Numbered from the stretch's first letter, positions 37,911 through 50,340 are shown. The stretch: 64,000 bases of DNA from Eremophila alpestris peregrina (GCA_009792885.1 WMCF01000055.1:1751831-1815830); one strand, 5' to 3'. The notes: a model not told the origin generated them from the sequence alone. Made by a program: numbers and translations.

Positions 37911-38475
37911 GTACTAGGCAGGCTACAGCAGATTTGCTGATTTGAGTAGATTTGCCTGATCTGTGGGCTTTTCACTCAACTACACTCCAGTTAACAGGGC
38001 TTTGGAACACTGAGGAACCTGTGCTTTTTCCTGTCTTCTCATGAGTTTTATCTTAGCAGAAACAGAGAAAGGCCTTCAAAACTGATAAAATAAAATGAAA
38101 TTGATCTCCAGAACTATTTTTGAGCTGAGCTATGGCTCAAATATAAGCTAAAATGTTGCTCTTTTAAAAAGATAATTGTATAACTGAAGAGGTTTTTTAA
38201 TAGTTAGAAATTGAGTTTTGTATTCTTAATGACTACCCAACCTTAAGGTTAAGGTTTACTATCACTCTGTTAAGTGTGTTAAGAATATAACTTCTGTTAA
38301 GAATATAACACCTAATTGTTCAATGCACTACTATTTGGACTGTCTGCTTTCAGCAAGTCATGTTTTATGAAAATTCTTATGGAATTAAGCAATATTTAAC
38401 TTCCTAAACTGGGAGAAAAGCACAACCAGTAGCCAGACCACTACAGTAAAGGGAGACTGTGTATTGTATATGTGT

Positions 38476-38483
38476 TGTATATA
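38476..38483 (+). promoter_or_regulatory. Pumilio response element
   Basis: TGTATATA fits the Pumilio consensus TGTANATA and sits in an AU-rich stretch of the 3' UTR. An 8-mer can occur by chance in AU-rich sequence. Confidence 0.3.
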
Positions 38484-39054
38484 TCCAGAATATTTACTGC
38501 TTTAAAGGTTTTAAAGGTACAGTAATATGTCTTAAATGTATACATGTTTTTTTATTTTGTATCTCTGTGGTGGAATTTCACAAAAGTAGGGAAATGCAAG
38601 TTGCTGCTTATGGAGAAGAGCAGTAATTTAAGGCGCAGAAAGCATTTTGCAAATAGTGTTTTTCTTTAAATGTTTTCTGTTTACTGTAATGTAGTGTTAT
38701 TTGAAATTTTTTTTTTTAAGGCAAACATTTTGAGTTTTTTGTGTTGACAGTGGATGTTTTTATTTAGTACTTACATTTGTGTCTCGATTCTGCCTTTGAG
38801 GCCATCTCCTCCATCCCTGTCCATCAGCGTTTGGCCTCTGTCGTCATGGAGCGTCTTCAAAGTGCACAAACTCTGCTTCTCTCTGACAGAAATAAACCTT
38901 CTGGCACCCTGCAGGAGTGCACCTAACCCATTCCTCCCCTGATGAGTGCAAACTGCATGGGATCCAGAGCAAAACCCCTTCCAGAGCAACAGTGGATGCG
39001 ACTTTCTCACTCTGACTGTTTCATTCCCATGTATTCACTCCTGTTGTGCCATGT

Positions 39055-39062
39055 TACTTGAA
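39055..39062 (+). promoter_or_regulatory. miR-26 8-mer target site in the 3' UTR
   Basis: TACTTGAA is an exact 8-mer match to the miR-26 seed complement. It lies about 40 bp before the AATAAA pair, a favourable position near the end of a 3' UTR. miR-26b has been reported to repress SLC7A11 in human cells; whether the same site is conserved in birds is inference. Confidence 0.5.
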
Positions 39063-39093
39063 AGTTTAATAGTAGGCAGTGTTAACTTGTAGA

Positions 39094-39116
39094 AATAAAG
39101 GGGCTCTATGAATAAA
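39094..39116 (+). terminator. Tandem AATAAA poly(A) signals of SLC7A11
   Basis: Two AATAAA hexamers at 39094-39099 and 39111-39116, with a downstream U/GU-rich element at about 39122-39150. This is the best-formed polyadenylation signal after the stop codon. Confidence 0.6.
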
Positions 39117-40904
39117 ACCAAATGTTGCTTTATTTTCTCATTGTGGTCTTTAAGGTTTAGAAATGTTTCTGAAGCCTGATTCAGTGAACATGTTCTCACT
39201 AGATTTACTTCACGTAAAGGGTTAATTTATCCCAGGGGAAATCCTAGGACTTGTTGATTGCATATTTTTTATATTTTAGGAAGGCAAGAAATTACATGCA
39301 AAATAAAAATCTGTGTTTTTTGATTTCAATTTCAGGTTTAGTTTCTTTAGCACATGCAAGTACAGTACAAAATAATGTAATTGGGTTTCTACTGTAGTAT
39401 GAAAGTCAGTGTTAAGGATTTTTATTACACTTGAAAATGAGGCATATTTTCAGAAAATGAGGAAAACCATTTTTTCTTAAAGCATCAAGTTCTCTTATGA
39501 GAGTGTTAAGAATCCCTTTTCAGAGTCATAGAGGAAATCCTTCTAGAATAAAGGATAGACTTTATATACACTTTTTCTTATTAGGGCCTGAGGTGGTCAG
39601 GCCAATGAGATTTATTCTGCAGAGAATTTCAGTGGTTCTCCTTTTGCACTTTTACATCAATATGCCAATATATATCAATACTGAATATGCCAAAAATATC
39701 TTTCTCTTTGTTTAGGTGGTTGTTGCTGTTTTCTTTCTTCTTTGAATTTGTTGCTTTTCTGGGGTGTATAGGTAAAGGTGTCACTGGAGGCAAGAGAAAT
39801 GAACATATGTGAGCAGCAAATACTGCTCAGGTTTGCTATAACATATAACATTCAGCACTGAAGCTTCTGAAGCACCTTTGCATCTCCTGATCTGAAGCAT
39901 CACAATTCCCCCATAAGAATTATTTATTTTCAATTCAAATTGCCATAGAGGCTTCTTTTGACCACACTACATCTTCCATATCTTTCAACCTGAAGGAAAA
40001 ACAAACCTAAAAACTTTGCTTGCCAAAGGTTCAAGTGCCTTTTACTGTATGTATGTAAGTATAACTCTGTCTGAATGTGTATGCTCCTGCTTTTTTGATT
40101 TTCACAGGAAAATGAGGTTTCAATTTAAGACTAGTTCTCATATATTTGTCAACAATAGGCACCATTTCTGTTTACATCTGCTTTCTTGTTTCTTTTTTAT
40201 TCTAAGAAACTTTTGAAATAATTTTTCCTTGAAGTGGAATGATCCAAATGGATAAAACACCTGTAAAAACAAAGGATTAACTTTATCAAGAGAGACTTTG
40301 GGTCCTCTTCATATTCCCTGTAACAGGAATATCTATGTTGTTGTGATGTATATCAAACCTTTGGTATTTTCTAAATATGATATTTGTGATGATCCGATGT
40401 AGTTATAAAAATGCTGTGGCTATAGTCAGTTTTATGCTCCTATAGCTCATTTTCTGCTCCCAACTCAGGCTACAAAATGTTATCACTTCTGAGCTTTTCT
40501 ACAGGCCTTTTTCAGATCCAGGAATTCACCTGCATGTCCTTTGAAAGGCAAATGCCATCCTTTCCTTTGCAGTGCACCTCAGCCCCTAGAGCTGGATGTG
40601 AGCAGGTGACCTTAGCTCTAGACAGGCTCTTTGCTGAGCCCAGAGCTTGTTCTGTTCAAAGGAAGTTGGAGTCCTGGGTTTTAAAAAGTAGCTGGCTTTC
40701 ACAATCACCTCTCTCATTTGTACTTAAAATGTTTTGTAAAATTGTTAAATAGGAATTTTGCTGCTGTTTTCTTGATGTGGTTTTGTGTGCGTGCGTGATT
40801 TTTATTTTCCCCCCCTCCCTGTTGGTTATGAGAAGTTAAATGTTATAGGATCTTCTAATTTTACCCTGTGCCTTTGGCTCTGCCTGAAGAAAGCCACTTG
40901 ATGC

Positions 40905-41090
40905 AGTTTCAGCTGCCAATATCTCTTTGCCACTCAGTCATTACAGTGTAATTGGACCTAAAGTACGTGTATGATTTGCTGCAAGCAATGCTGGCTTGTC
41001 TTAATTAGGACTTCCAGCTGATTTCTAAGGATACTCATCAATGAATATGCATAGCATAGCAGTCAGACTGGTGCAGATGAATGACTCTTC
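40905..41090. promoter_or_regulatory. Candidate conserved non-coding element
   Basis: Repeat-free and rich in homeodomain and POU-like words: TTACAGTGTAATTGG, GTCTTAATTAGGA, ATGAATATGCAT. Composition is typical of vertebrate enhancers in gene deserts, but conservation was not tested. Confidence 0.25.
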
Positions 41091-44000
41091 TTGAGAACTT
41101 GAGCTTTCATGCTAGCTATGTATCAAGCTGTTTAGGAGCATCTGGCTCAAACTGGATGGAGGCTTTCAGAAGGGCTTATGACACAGCCCAGGACACAATG
41201 AGTGCAAAGCCTGAGATGTTTTAGATTCTATGTGTGTGTGTGTTCTTCTAGATTTGGCAAAATTTCTGGGAGAAAATGAAGAAAGTCTGACAGGTATAAA
41301 TATAACCTCCTAGGCTGATGATTTCCCCAGTGCTCTCTTCTGCATTCACCCTAACTGAAGGCTACAAATACATTTTCACTGAGAGCATTTCTATTCAGTG
41401 TCTCTTCTGCAAGCCAGCTCCTTGAAACATCTGTATTTAATTTTGAGCTAGGGCTATTCTTGCCCATCTGCTTGTCATTTGTTTAAACCTCCTATTTTTC
41501 TTCACGTGAAAACTGTCACATCATAGAAAACTGGTCTTCTTAGGCTGTAACAGTACTTTTAAAAAGTAACACAGTTATAAATTAGGGTCACATAAAGCTC
41601 TAAAGTGGTTCCAAGCAGCTCCCTCCTCACAGGCTCATATAGTTTTGTTTGCAGATTGCAGCTGAAGGATCTTAAAGTTTATCACAGCAAATACTCAGCT
41701 CCTCTCAGGTATCAAGGGTGTGGTGTTTTAATAGAATCCTTGCCCTTGCACTCCAACACCTGATTAGAGGTCCTGACTTGGCCAGCTTGGCATTAGAAAA
41801 TTTGGGCATGTGGTAAACCCCACTCAAGGTTATGAAAACTCTGTGGGGGTCGTGAGAGATTTGGACAAGCTGAAAGACTACATGCACAGCAAGGAATGTT
41901 ATGATTAGCCATATACTTAATTACTTGCATATTTTCAATTACCAGTAGCTTCATTAAAGAAATATCTGTTGCACTGTTCTAGAGGAACATTTCAGGTTTC
42001 CTGAGTTTGTTGGGGTTTTTTTTGTGTAGTTTTTTGTTTTTTCCATTTTTCTTTCTTTTGTTTTTGAGCATTATATTCAGGACAGCTCCCTCAGGTGTTC
42101 TGCTTGAAAGCTGGGGCAGAAGAAGCTTTTAAGGGAATTCTCACTGTATTTTCTCTACATTTACTGCACAGTGCAATTCAATATTCATAAATTACTTTTG
42201 GCTGCTGTTAGTATTTCCCATCTCTGTTTGCTAATTCATGTACCAGATATGTTTAAAATGAATCATGAAACATCAGGGGATTTGATGGTTGTTCCGCATG
42301 CACCAGCTCACTATTGAACAAAACTCCAGTGCTTTGTACTAATACTGAGACCTACCTTTGATTTTGTAATAAATATAGGAGTCAGAGGCAGAATAAATCT
42401 GATCCTGTTCAGTCAGGTTGGAAGACATGATTTATCATACCTTTCTGACAGCACTGCATTTGACTGCAAGTATCATGCAGCCCTACTTTAGATCATATAG
42501 AGGCATCTGGATGATGAAAAGCAGGCTGGCTTAGGAGACAGCACAGAGTGCTGCACCACTGTCATGTTTATTTAGTGGCATGTGTCTGCTAAAATGCTTC
42601 AGGTTGTAGCTCATGGTAATAATTCTCTCTTGTGTTGGATCCATCTTGGCCCATTTTTATTCCTTTACCCATATTTTAAACAAAAATTGTTTTCAAAATC
42701 CTTTCCAAAGTGGAAACATAAAGCTTTTATCTAGAGCAGACACATGCGGGTAATAAAATAACTCATCTCTGCACTCACTCAGAGTGCTGTTTTTAGAAAT
42801 GAAATCATTATGTGTTAGTCAAAAGGTTAGGTGGTCACCCAAACACTCATGTTCTTCCTGCTTTAGAAAAAACTGTTTGTTCAAGTGAAAAAAACTCACT
42901 TAGTCCTACAAATTTGAGTTTGGTTGCTGTTTGGCTCTTGGCAATGGAGGCCTGCACCAGAGCTCTGGTCTTGAATTTTGAATTTGACTCTGAAACTCAA
43001 AAATTTCTCAGGGCAGAGGGAGCAAGGAGCAGCAGCCTGTGACTGTCTCCCTGTCCTGCCTTGTTGGTGAGGGGTTTGTGTATTTGTCATAAGAGTAGAA
43101 CTCCCCTGGAAGCTGCTCTTGTGGAGAAATTGTAGTTCATTCACGTAATGGATGTGCCTGAGTACAAGCTACTGACTGGTGCAGCACATTGTGTAGGGTT
43201 TTCTCACAATTTTTCAATATACTATTTGAGATGCATTTATGTTTGGCTTGTATGGCTTTAATTTGGCTTTCTCTTTTATAACAGAAGTGATTTTCTGTGT
43301 ATTTGTATCCATATACATGTATGTATGTATTCTTTAGGGCTGGTGATGCAGAGCTACACTCCTGCATTGCAAGTTTAAGACAATCAATGAAGTATTATTT
43401 AATGCATGCCAACTTCTTTTTAAATACTATTTCTGAAGTAAATTGCAGCAAGCACACAGCTATCCACCATGGAATAATAAATTGATACAGAATGTGTGGG
43501 GAAAAGGCAATGAGCCAGAATCATTAAAAAGCTCGGTGCACCACGCCAGCAACACAAAGCAGTTTAGAAGCTGAGGTTGGAATTGCACACCTCAAATGGT
43601 GTACGCCAGTAAATCTGGCCCTGGTAATTTTATTGAAATTACATACAAGCCAGAAAAACATTTAGATAATTGAAATTAACACTTCTAACAATGATCTATA
43701 AAGTAGTGAATGCCAGTTGAGAGGTTCTTTCAAGCTCTCTGTTGCAAACTTGTAGTACTTCACACTCTATTTTTCTCCAATATAAATGAGACAAAATGAT
43801 ATGGATTCTCTTTTCCTTAAGAATGGAACATCTTTTTGGTAAAGTATCATACCAGCCCTTAGTTTGCCAAACACTGCAACTGTGCATGGAATGAAGGCTT
43901 GATATTTTGGTCTTGGAACAAAGCTAGATAAAAAAGGAAAAGATAATAAAAAGGAGCTGTTGGAAAAACATTAAACAGATTTTTTTTTTTTTTTTTGGAT

Positions 44001-44009
44001 TGATGCAAA
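44001..44009 (+). promoter_or_regulatory. CARE/AARE-like ATF4-C/EBP motif
   Basis: TGATGCAAA equals the amino-acid response element type known from the SLC7A11 promoter. Here it lies 7 kb past the stop codon. Other exact copies are on the minus strand at 29676-29684 (intron 9) and 63722-63730. Confidence 0.3.
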
Positions 44010-46050
44010 TCTGCACCTGTGTTTACTCATATCAAAGTGGCTGTGCATACCAGATCATGTGAACATAGCCCTTGGGTAGGTAGAAAGGCTGCTGCAAACT
44101 TTGAAGTTTTTTGGAGGGTGTAACCACTACTAAAAGACTTTATATATTCTTCACTGATACTCTGAAAAATTACAAAGCTTTTTATTTTGTATTTCATCCA
44201 TTCCGTGTTTTTCAACATTGCTCTTAAAATAAAACAATTTCCTTTATTTCTAACTAAACTGATGAAAGAGAAGATTTAATCTCCCAGGCAATAAATCAGA
44301 TTTTTAAATGTTGGATCAGCTATTTAAATCACTGTTTGACCATATTATTGGCCACTGTCTCTCATTAAGCTGCCTCCCAAAGCCACCAGGTAGAGAGCCT
44401 GATAACTTACAGCATCCCATCCGGGCAATAAGCCTTTAAAATGAACCTGGGAAGAAGTGGGAACTCTGCCTTGCATCATGTTGTGCACAGGGGTGAAACA
44501 TATCCCTGTGGATTAGAACTAAAATCCCACCAGAACCCTTTTAAAAACAGAGATAGTTTTGCTTACCTGAGTTCTGTGCAGAAATCTGGCCATGGCCTTC
44601 TAGTCTATCAATCTGAGCTCTTTCATGAATACCAAATTAATTTAAAAAAAGAATCAGAGTCAGTAAAACAATTTCTGTAGAGGAAGCAGCAGTATTGGGA
44701 AAGCAATGGAAATATGGGTTTGCATTAAATTCCCTTTTTTTGTCAGATGATAGGGATGCTTCAGAAGTACTACTGCAAATATTAAAAAAAAAAAAAAAAC
44801 CAACAATTTCTCCAGACTTATATAAAACATTTTGTTCTCAAATAAAAGCAGACAGATATATGTGTGACTGAGAGAAGAAATAAAGCATGGCAAGTGGGAG
44901 AACACATAAGAGCAATATTCTGTGTACTTATCCTGAAACTCTGGGGAAGAAGTGAGTGGTTCTGGAGGGGAGCTGTGCTGCCAGAATTCTGGAGCTCTGA
45001 TATTCCTGCCTCTCCTCCCGAGCACCTCCAACATCAGTCTTTCAGGTGTTGCCACTGTGCAGAAATTTGGCTGGAGTGGTTTTCCCTGTCTGGGTGGTGG
45101 AAAAGGTGCAATGTAGCTGGGAAAGCCACCAGCCCCCATAGAGAGGCAGCCCCATACCCAGTGGGACTGTGGAATACAGTGGGAACAAAGTCTGGGAAGA
45201 AATGGTTGGCTTTTGAGAACCCACCCAGAAGCCCATGTCTGTGACAAATGTAAGTTACTGGAAGCTCTAAAACCGTGAAGTCTTTTATACAGAGCTCCAA
45301 CAGACTGTATAAAAGAAATTGAGCTCCAAAGTGAACACAAAGGTGCTGTCAGTGTTGTATTTCTGTGCTCCTGTCTCCAGGGGGGATAATTAATTCAGCT
45401 CCCTGGAGAGGTAAACACATCTCAGGGAAAAAAAAAATAAAAGAAGGTGGCTCAGATCATGAGGGCAGTTGTGAAAGCTGGGTTATTTTAGGAAGCTGGA
45501 GAAAAGAGAAAGCAAGCAGTAGGGAGACAGGCTGAATTGAGAGGATCAGGACAGTATGCCAACAGAGTCATCACCTGTAGGAAGGAATGGGCAGAGTTTC
45601 CTCCCTGTGAATTCCAAGTGCTGGTTTTCTGTTGAAGAGAAAACTGTAGGCTTTAAGTCCCCATAAAGAGGGATGCCAGACATACAGACCTGTCTCTTCT
45701 TCCAGAGGAAACTGCTGGCTGCTGTATGAAACCTGAGGGCAGGTAAGAATTGCCTGGGACAAGGTATAATGACCAGGACTGAGCTGAAAAGAGGTCCAAG
45801 CTGTTGCAGCGTTCATTTGTATGAGCAGAGAATGAATGTTCATATAAACCTTTAAAAACATCTGATTTGCCTTCCGAGTTTTCCCCCATATTGACATTCA
45901 GGGAACAAATGCATTTGAGTGTGAGTGACATTGTACCAATTAAAAAAGTGTTGCTTCTTGACAGTGAACTCATATTCAATAGTATTTGAAGAATATCGTT
46001 TTGAAATCTTTAGTCTAGAACTGAGGAATTATATTCATAAGGAAATTGTG

Positions 46051-46070
46051 GTTGATTGATTGATTGATTG
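46051..46070. repeat. GATT microsatellite
   Basis: Four to five GATT units between GTT and GAGACAGG. Confidence 0.8.
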
Positions 46071-46094
46071 AGACAGGCACATGATATTGTTTCT

Positions 46095-46256
46095 GTTCTG
46101 CTAAGGCACCTATTGATGTTGTAAATGTCCCACTCCTGGACACATTCAAGGCCAGGTTCAACCTGATCAAATGAAAGGTGACCCTGCTAATGACAAGGGG
46201 TTGGAATAAGCTGGTCCTTAAGGTTTTTGCCAACCCAAAGTATTTTATGAGTCTAT
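46095..46256 (+). mobile_element. CR1 retrotransposon 3' fragment
   Basis: TGTCCCACTCCTGGACACAT, TCAAGGCCAGGTTCAACCTG, ATGACAAGGGGTTGGAATAA, CTGGTCCTTAAGG and TTTTATGAGTCTATT. A diverged 5'-truncated tail. Confidence 0.88.
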
Positions 46257-47139
46257 TCCAAACATTTATGTTCAAAGGATAACAGGAAAAGCATGCACAA
46301 AGACCTTCAGTTACAATTACACTTTTGAATAAGAAAGAAAAATAAGAAATTAAAAGACAGCAACAGATTTTGGGTTTCTTTTGGAACACCTAATTTGATA
46401 TATTTTAAACTGTATAACAGAGTATTCAAATTAAAGAGGAACTTACAGAGCCATAATTTGGAAGTTGTAGACTCTTGTTGGAATGGTAATGTTTCTTTTC
46501 CTCTTAACTGTGCTGGTATCGCTCATGGGGTCCCAAAAGTACTTTGCAATTTTTGCTTGCATTTCAAATCCATATTTTTTCATTTAAGAAAAAAAAAAAA
46601 GTGCTTTGCTCTTATTTTCTACACAGTTCATAGTCTTGCATTTGTGGCAATGCTAGGAGCAGACCAGGAGCCATCATTCCAGAAGCAGCTATCTGAAATC
46701 TAGGCAGACTTACGGATTTTACATTAACAGCCTATTTTGCAGAAATCTTTTCCTCTTCATTAACAAAATACAGGTTTGATGAGTATCATGATACTGCTGC
46801 TTTTTGATTTATGTTTCTGTTATTACAAACATTGATTGTGATTCCACTTCAGTTGGTTTTCCTACCTATTATTACATGCCATATTCAATATACATTTTTT
46901 CTAAGACAACAATTTATGTATTTATGTTTAGAAGTTCTAGTCCAGAAAATCTTATCTTTCATCATTTATTTACAGTTTTCATTAAGTTTATTTCTAATAA
47001 CTGGTAATGCTCAGAGTCCTGCATTTCAGTCTGCAGTGTTTTTGTCTTCCAGCCAAAACCTTCAGCATCATTCTGCTATCCTTGGTACTCAGTGTTTATT
47101 CTTGTAAACAACTGCAGGATTTCCTTACAAAGAGATTAG
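46257..47139. other. Stretch with no feature recognised
   Basis: AT-rich unique sequence with a short poly-A at about 46589. No repeat family or gene seen. Confidence 0.6.
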
Positions 47140-47290
47140 AGATAGGACAAGGAGGAAAGGCTTCCAGTTGAAAGAGGGTAGGTTTAGAATGGATCTTAGA
47201 TAGAAATTTAGATTGTATTTAGATACAGATATTCCGTGAGGGTGGTGAGGCCATGGCACAGGTTGCCCAGAGAAGCTGGGAATGCCCCAT
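47140..47290 (+). mobile_element. CR1 fragment interrupted by an LTR
   Basis: GATAGGACAAGGAGGAAAGG, AGAGGGTAGGTTTAGAATGG, CCGTGAGGGTGGTGAGGCCA, ACAGGTTGCCCAGAGAAGCT, GAATGCCCCAT is CR1 up to the GATGCCCCAT point, where an LTR begins. The remaining CR1 3' end is not visible after the LTR, so the downstream part was lost or is too diverged. Confidence 0.85.
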
Positions 47291-48020
47291 TGTGAATGAC
47301 TGAGGCATGGATGCAGACTGGCAGGGAATCTGAATCTTTTATTCAAAGAAACAGTTTATAAACTGGTTTTATACACTTTTTCAAGGCACAGTATTTCCTT
47401 AATGGTAATACTCACTATGTGATGATCCTATCCCATGTTGCCACGTCAGCAACACGCTTTCTAAACGTCCTTCCATGGGGTGATTACGTGTAGGAGCAGG
47501 GAATACAGGTGACCTCGCCCCTGATAAGTAACAGCTGTGTTAATTACCCAATACAGCCTCACCCCTGGTGAGTCACAGCTGTATCCAATAAAGATAAGTG
47601 TGATAAAAGGGAGTGGGTTGGCTGGTGAGGGGGAAATCATGAAGGGGGAGGATCCTTGAGGAAGAGGAGGATCATGAAGAAGAAGGCTCCTGGGGAGAGA
47701 GAATCACTGCTGTGAGGTCAGTCTGGGTCTGCAGTCAGAGCCTGTTGTTGGAACCTGCAGTCACAGTCTGGCTGGGTAAAAGCCTGCATTCAGAGTCTGC
47801 AGACTGATCCATGCAGTCAGAGTTTAGCAGGAAATAACCAGCAGTCAGAAGCTGCAAGGGAAACCTACAGTAGGAGCTTGCTGCAGGCAGAGTCAGTGAA
47901 TGGTTGGAGTCAGGATGACTGAGCTGTAGAGAGGAATAAACCAGGACCCTTTTCATGCTGTGATAAACAAAATGTCTGTGTCCTGGCTCATTTCTACCCT
48001 CTAACAAGAGTGCTGCTGCA
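47291..48020 (+). mobile_element. Solo LTR of an endogenous retrovirus
   Basis: About 730 bp, TGTGAATGACTGAGG to GAGTGCTGCTGCA. Flanks are CCCAT and ACCAT, a 5-bp target-site duplication with one mismatch. It has a TATA-like GATAAAAGG at about 47602, an AATAAA at 47935-47940 and a following TGTCTGTGTCC stretch, so transcription would run on the + strand. The region 47728-47860 holds a degenerate tandem array around TGCAGTCAGAGTCTG. The family was not identified. No viral genes are present. Confidence 0.7.
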
Positions 48021-50340
48021 ACCATTACACACTGTTAACCTGTCTGTCAGCTTCTGGCTGGCTCCCATAGGGCTCTGCTGTGTGGCACTTCCTCCCCCCA
48101 AGTTCAGACAAACTTCCTTTTGCTGCCATGTACTTCTGCAGGCACGTCCCACAGCTCAATTACATCCCATCTCTTCCCACACCCCATCCCTGAAAGAAGA
48201 GTGAGAAAAAGCTGTAAGAAATACTTCTGCTGTGGTATTTTTCCTCTGTAAAGATGTCATAAACTACTTATTTTTATTTACTTATTCCTTTATAGCAGGA
48301 TATACTATACTCAGTTTTTCAGAAGATATTTTCTTATAAGCCTACACTCTGTCTATACCATTATTATTTGCACTCCATAGTTAGATGAAGTTTCAAACAC
48401 AAGGCCTATAAATTCAAATCATTAGACAGATTATCTGTCATTCAACTGAAAATAATTCAGAATAGTATATTGAAAACATTAAAACCCCTTCCAAACTGAG
48501 AGGCAGACCTCTTGTCCAGAGATCTCAAGACTCTGAGTCACCTAGTAAAGGCAACTGGCCCCTCCATTCACTGTTTCACTGTGAATTAAAAACTGATCAC
48601 ATTTGTCATAGTTTCCACTGCAGCAAAAGAAGACTGGAGGAAATGGAATACCTGACCCAATGACACTTCTTAGTGACTCAGGAGGTGACTCCCTACAGTC
48701 AATCTCAGTATTTCTGATGGAAGAGATATGATAGAATTGAGTTGCAGGCTGTGGGAGACCTCCCTTTATGGGGGAGCCTGGCACAGATGCTAAATTCTTT
48801 GCAAGTCATTTATTCACTATGATAAGTATTGATGGATGAAAAGTCTAAAGCAGAGTGTAAAATATTTTGCTTTTCCAGTACTCCCATTCCACTTGGAAAG
48901 GCTCCTTGTGGCAGATTTGGCACAGTCAGTACTGCTGGCAAGGATTGCTCATGGATTCAGCAGGGAGCAGGAGACCTCCTGGCACAGTATCTAGCAGTGC
49001 CACCTTGGAACACTCTGCAAATTTGTGCTAGCATGAGCCTGAGGTGTTGAAATATCCTGATGGCTGGAGCTCTGTGAAACATGCATTAAGCCTGCCTTCC
49101 TTCTTGAAATATTGCCTTATATAGATTAAAATATAATGCAAACTTTTGTGAAACACTTAATCTCAGAGAAAAACCCCTTTAAAATCAAAACACTGGGATA
49201 CGTTATTACTACTTATAATTTCCATTGATAAAAATATTAATAACAGTGATTATCATCACCCTGCTGTATCCTTCCTTTCTGGTGCTATGGCAGTTTCTGC
49301 ACCACATGTGTGCTATTCAGACAGTTCTTCTTAAAATACTTACTCAGATTTACTGGTAAATGTGTGATTTGCAAATGCAGCCCCCAGCTGAGTAGTACAT
49401 ACCTGGTTAGCAAACCCCTTCTGCCTCCTCTAAGTAGGTATGTGCTAAAGTGCTTTTTCAGGTCTGACTCAGACACCTAATTTTGGATAAAACAGGGGTC
49501 TAGTAGAAGGCAAAATTTTTAACATGCTGTACGGAGCCACCATTTATTTCCTGCATGCAACCTGAGTTCTGAGGGCCAAACTTCTGTTTAGCAAAAGTGG
49601 CAAACCAGGTTAAGCAAAAATATGTTTCTGTCTTGCACTGCCCTTGCAGTTCAGCTTTGCAAAATTGGCTTTTTAGTTATATTAAAAAAAAAAAAAATCA
49701 GGAAAGAGGAGAGGGAAGAAAGAAATGTTGTAAAACTGCAAAGATAAGTTATAACTGCAAATTCTCTTGCTGCTATGAAAGAAGAATTCTCTTGCTGGAA
49801 TGTCAATAAATAAAACTTGAAAAAAAATAGATAAAATCAATAGAACAAATTCTAAAAGCCACCTGGTCTCTCTGTAGGAGGAATTAGCTCATAAATGCAA
49901 CTAACTCCCTCAACCTTTCATTTCTGGGAAAGGTGAAAATTTAAGCCATGATATCCTCCATTACTCATCTCATTAGTCATCTTGCAATCATAATTAGTAT
50001 TGCTGGGCTAGATGTCTGCATTCCAGCTTTTCACCTAACCCCATTGAACAGGCAGAACACTTAATCAGCTCTTCTAGGGCTGGCTGTCCCTCTGTGAAAT
50101 GTCATCAAAAATTTGAGCACATTTTGTGAGGAGAGGAAGAATGTCATTCTGGAAGACTCCTCTCAATGTTAGTGCATTTTATAAATGAACCTTAGGAACT
50201 GGACACTTTCCTAGTGATGTTTGTGAAGTACTTAGCCATCTCAAGTGGCAGAGGAATAAATTTCAGGATTAAAACTGCCCTGGTTTCATCCCTTTCTTTA
50301 TACCACTATCTGTTTTTTTGTATATTGCATAGTTTCTTTG
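48021..50340. other. Intergenic stretch with no gene recognised
   Basis: Unique AT-rich sequence with a short poly-A at 49683 and, at about 49920-50200, a repeat-free block with AT-rich words (CATCTCATTAGTCATC, GCAATCATAATTAGTATTGC) that could be a conserved element. No repeat family seen. Confidence 0.5.

Larger units (their letters stand above)
36955..39130 (+). other. SLC7A11: SLC7A11 3' UTR (minimum extent)
   Basis: Non-coding sequence after the stop. It is AU-rich, contains no CR1 or LTR, and has candidate poly(A) signals AATAAA at 37882, 37905, 38890, 39094 and 39111. The last two are 17 bp apart and followed by a U/GU-rich stretch (TTGCTTTATTTTCTCATTGTGG, two overlapping U-rich blocks), so cleavage near 39130 is likely. 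Human SLC7A11 also has a very long 3' UTR, so longer isoforms running past 39.1 kb are possible. The exact end is inferred and no transcript data were used. Confidence 0.7.
39131..46090. other. Region with no gene recognised, downstream of the best poly(A) site
   Basis: Mostly unique AT-rich sequence with no CR1 or LTR that I can see, unlike the denser repeats elsewhere. It may include longer SLC7A11 3' UTR isoforms. Contains a candidate conserved block at about 40905-41090, short simple repeats (GT near 41228, ATGT near 43315), poly-T at 43981, a CARE-like motif at 44001, poly-A at 44785, and a GC-richer unique block at about 44930-45240. Confidence 0.6.

Noticed and set aside
44660..45340. 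Longest open frame away from SLC7A11 (226 codons, minus strand)
   Set aside because: No family resemblance, Phe and Leu runs from an A-rich tract, no splice-supported context. Probably chance in a GC-richer unique block.
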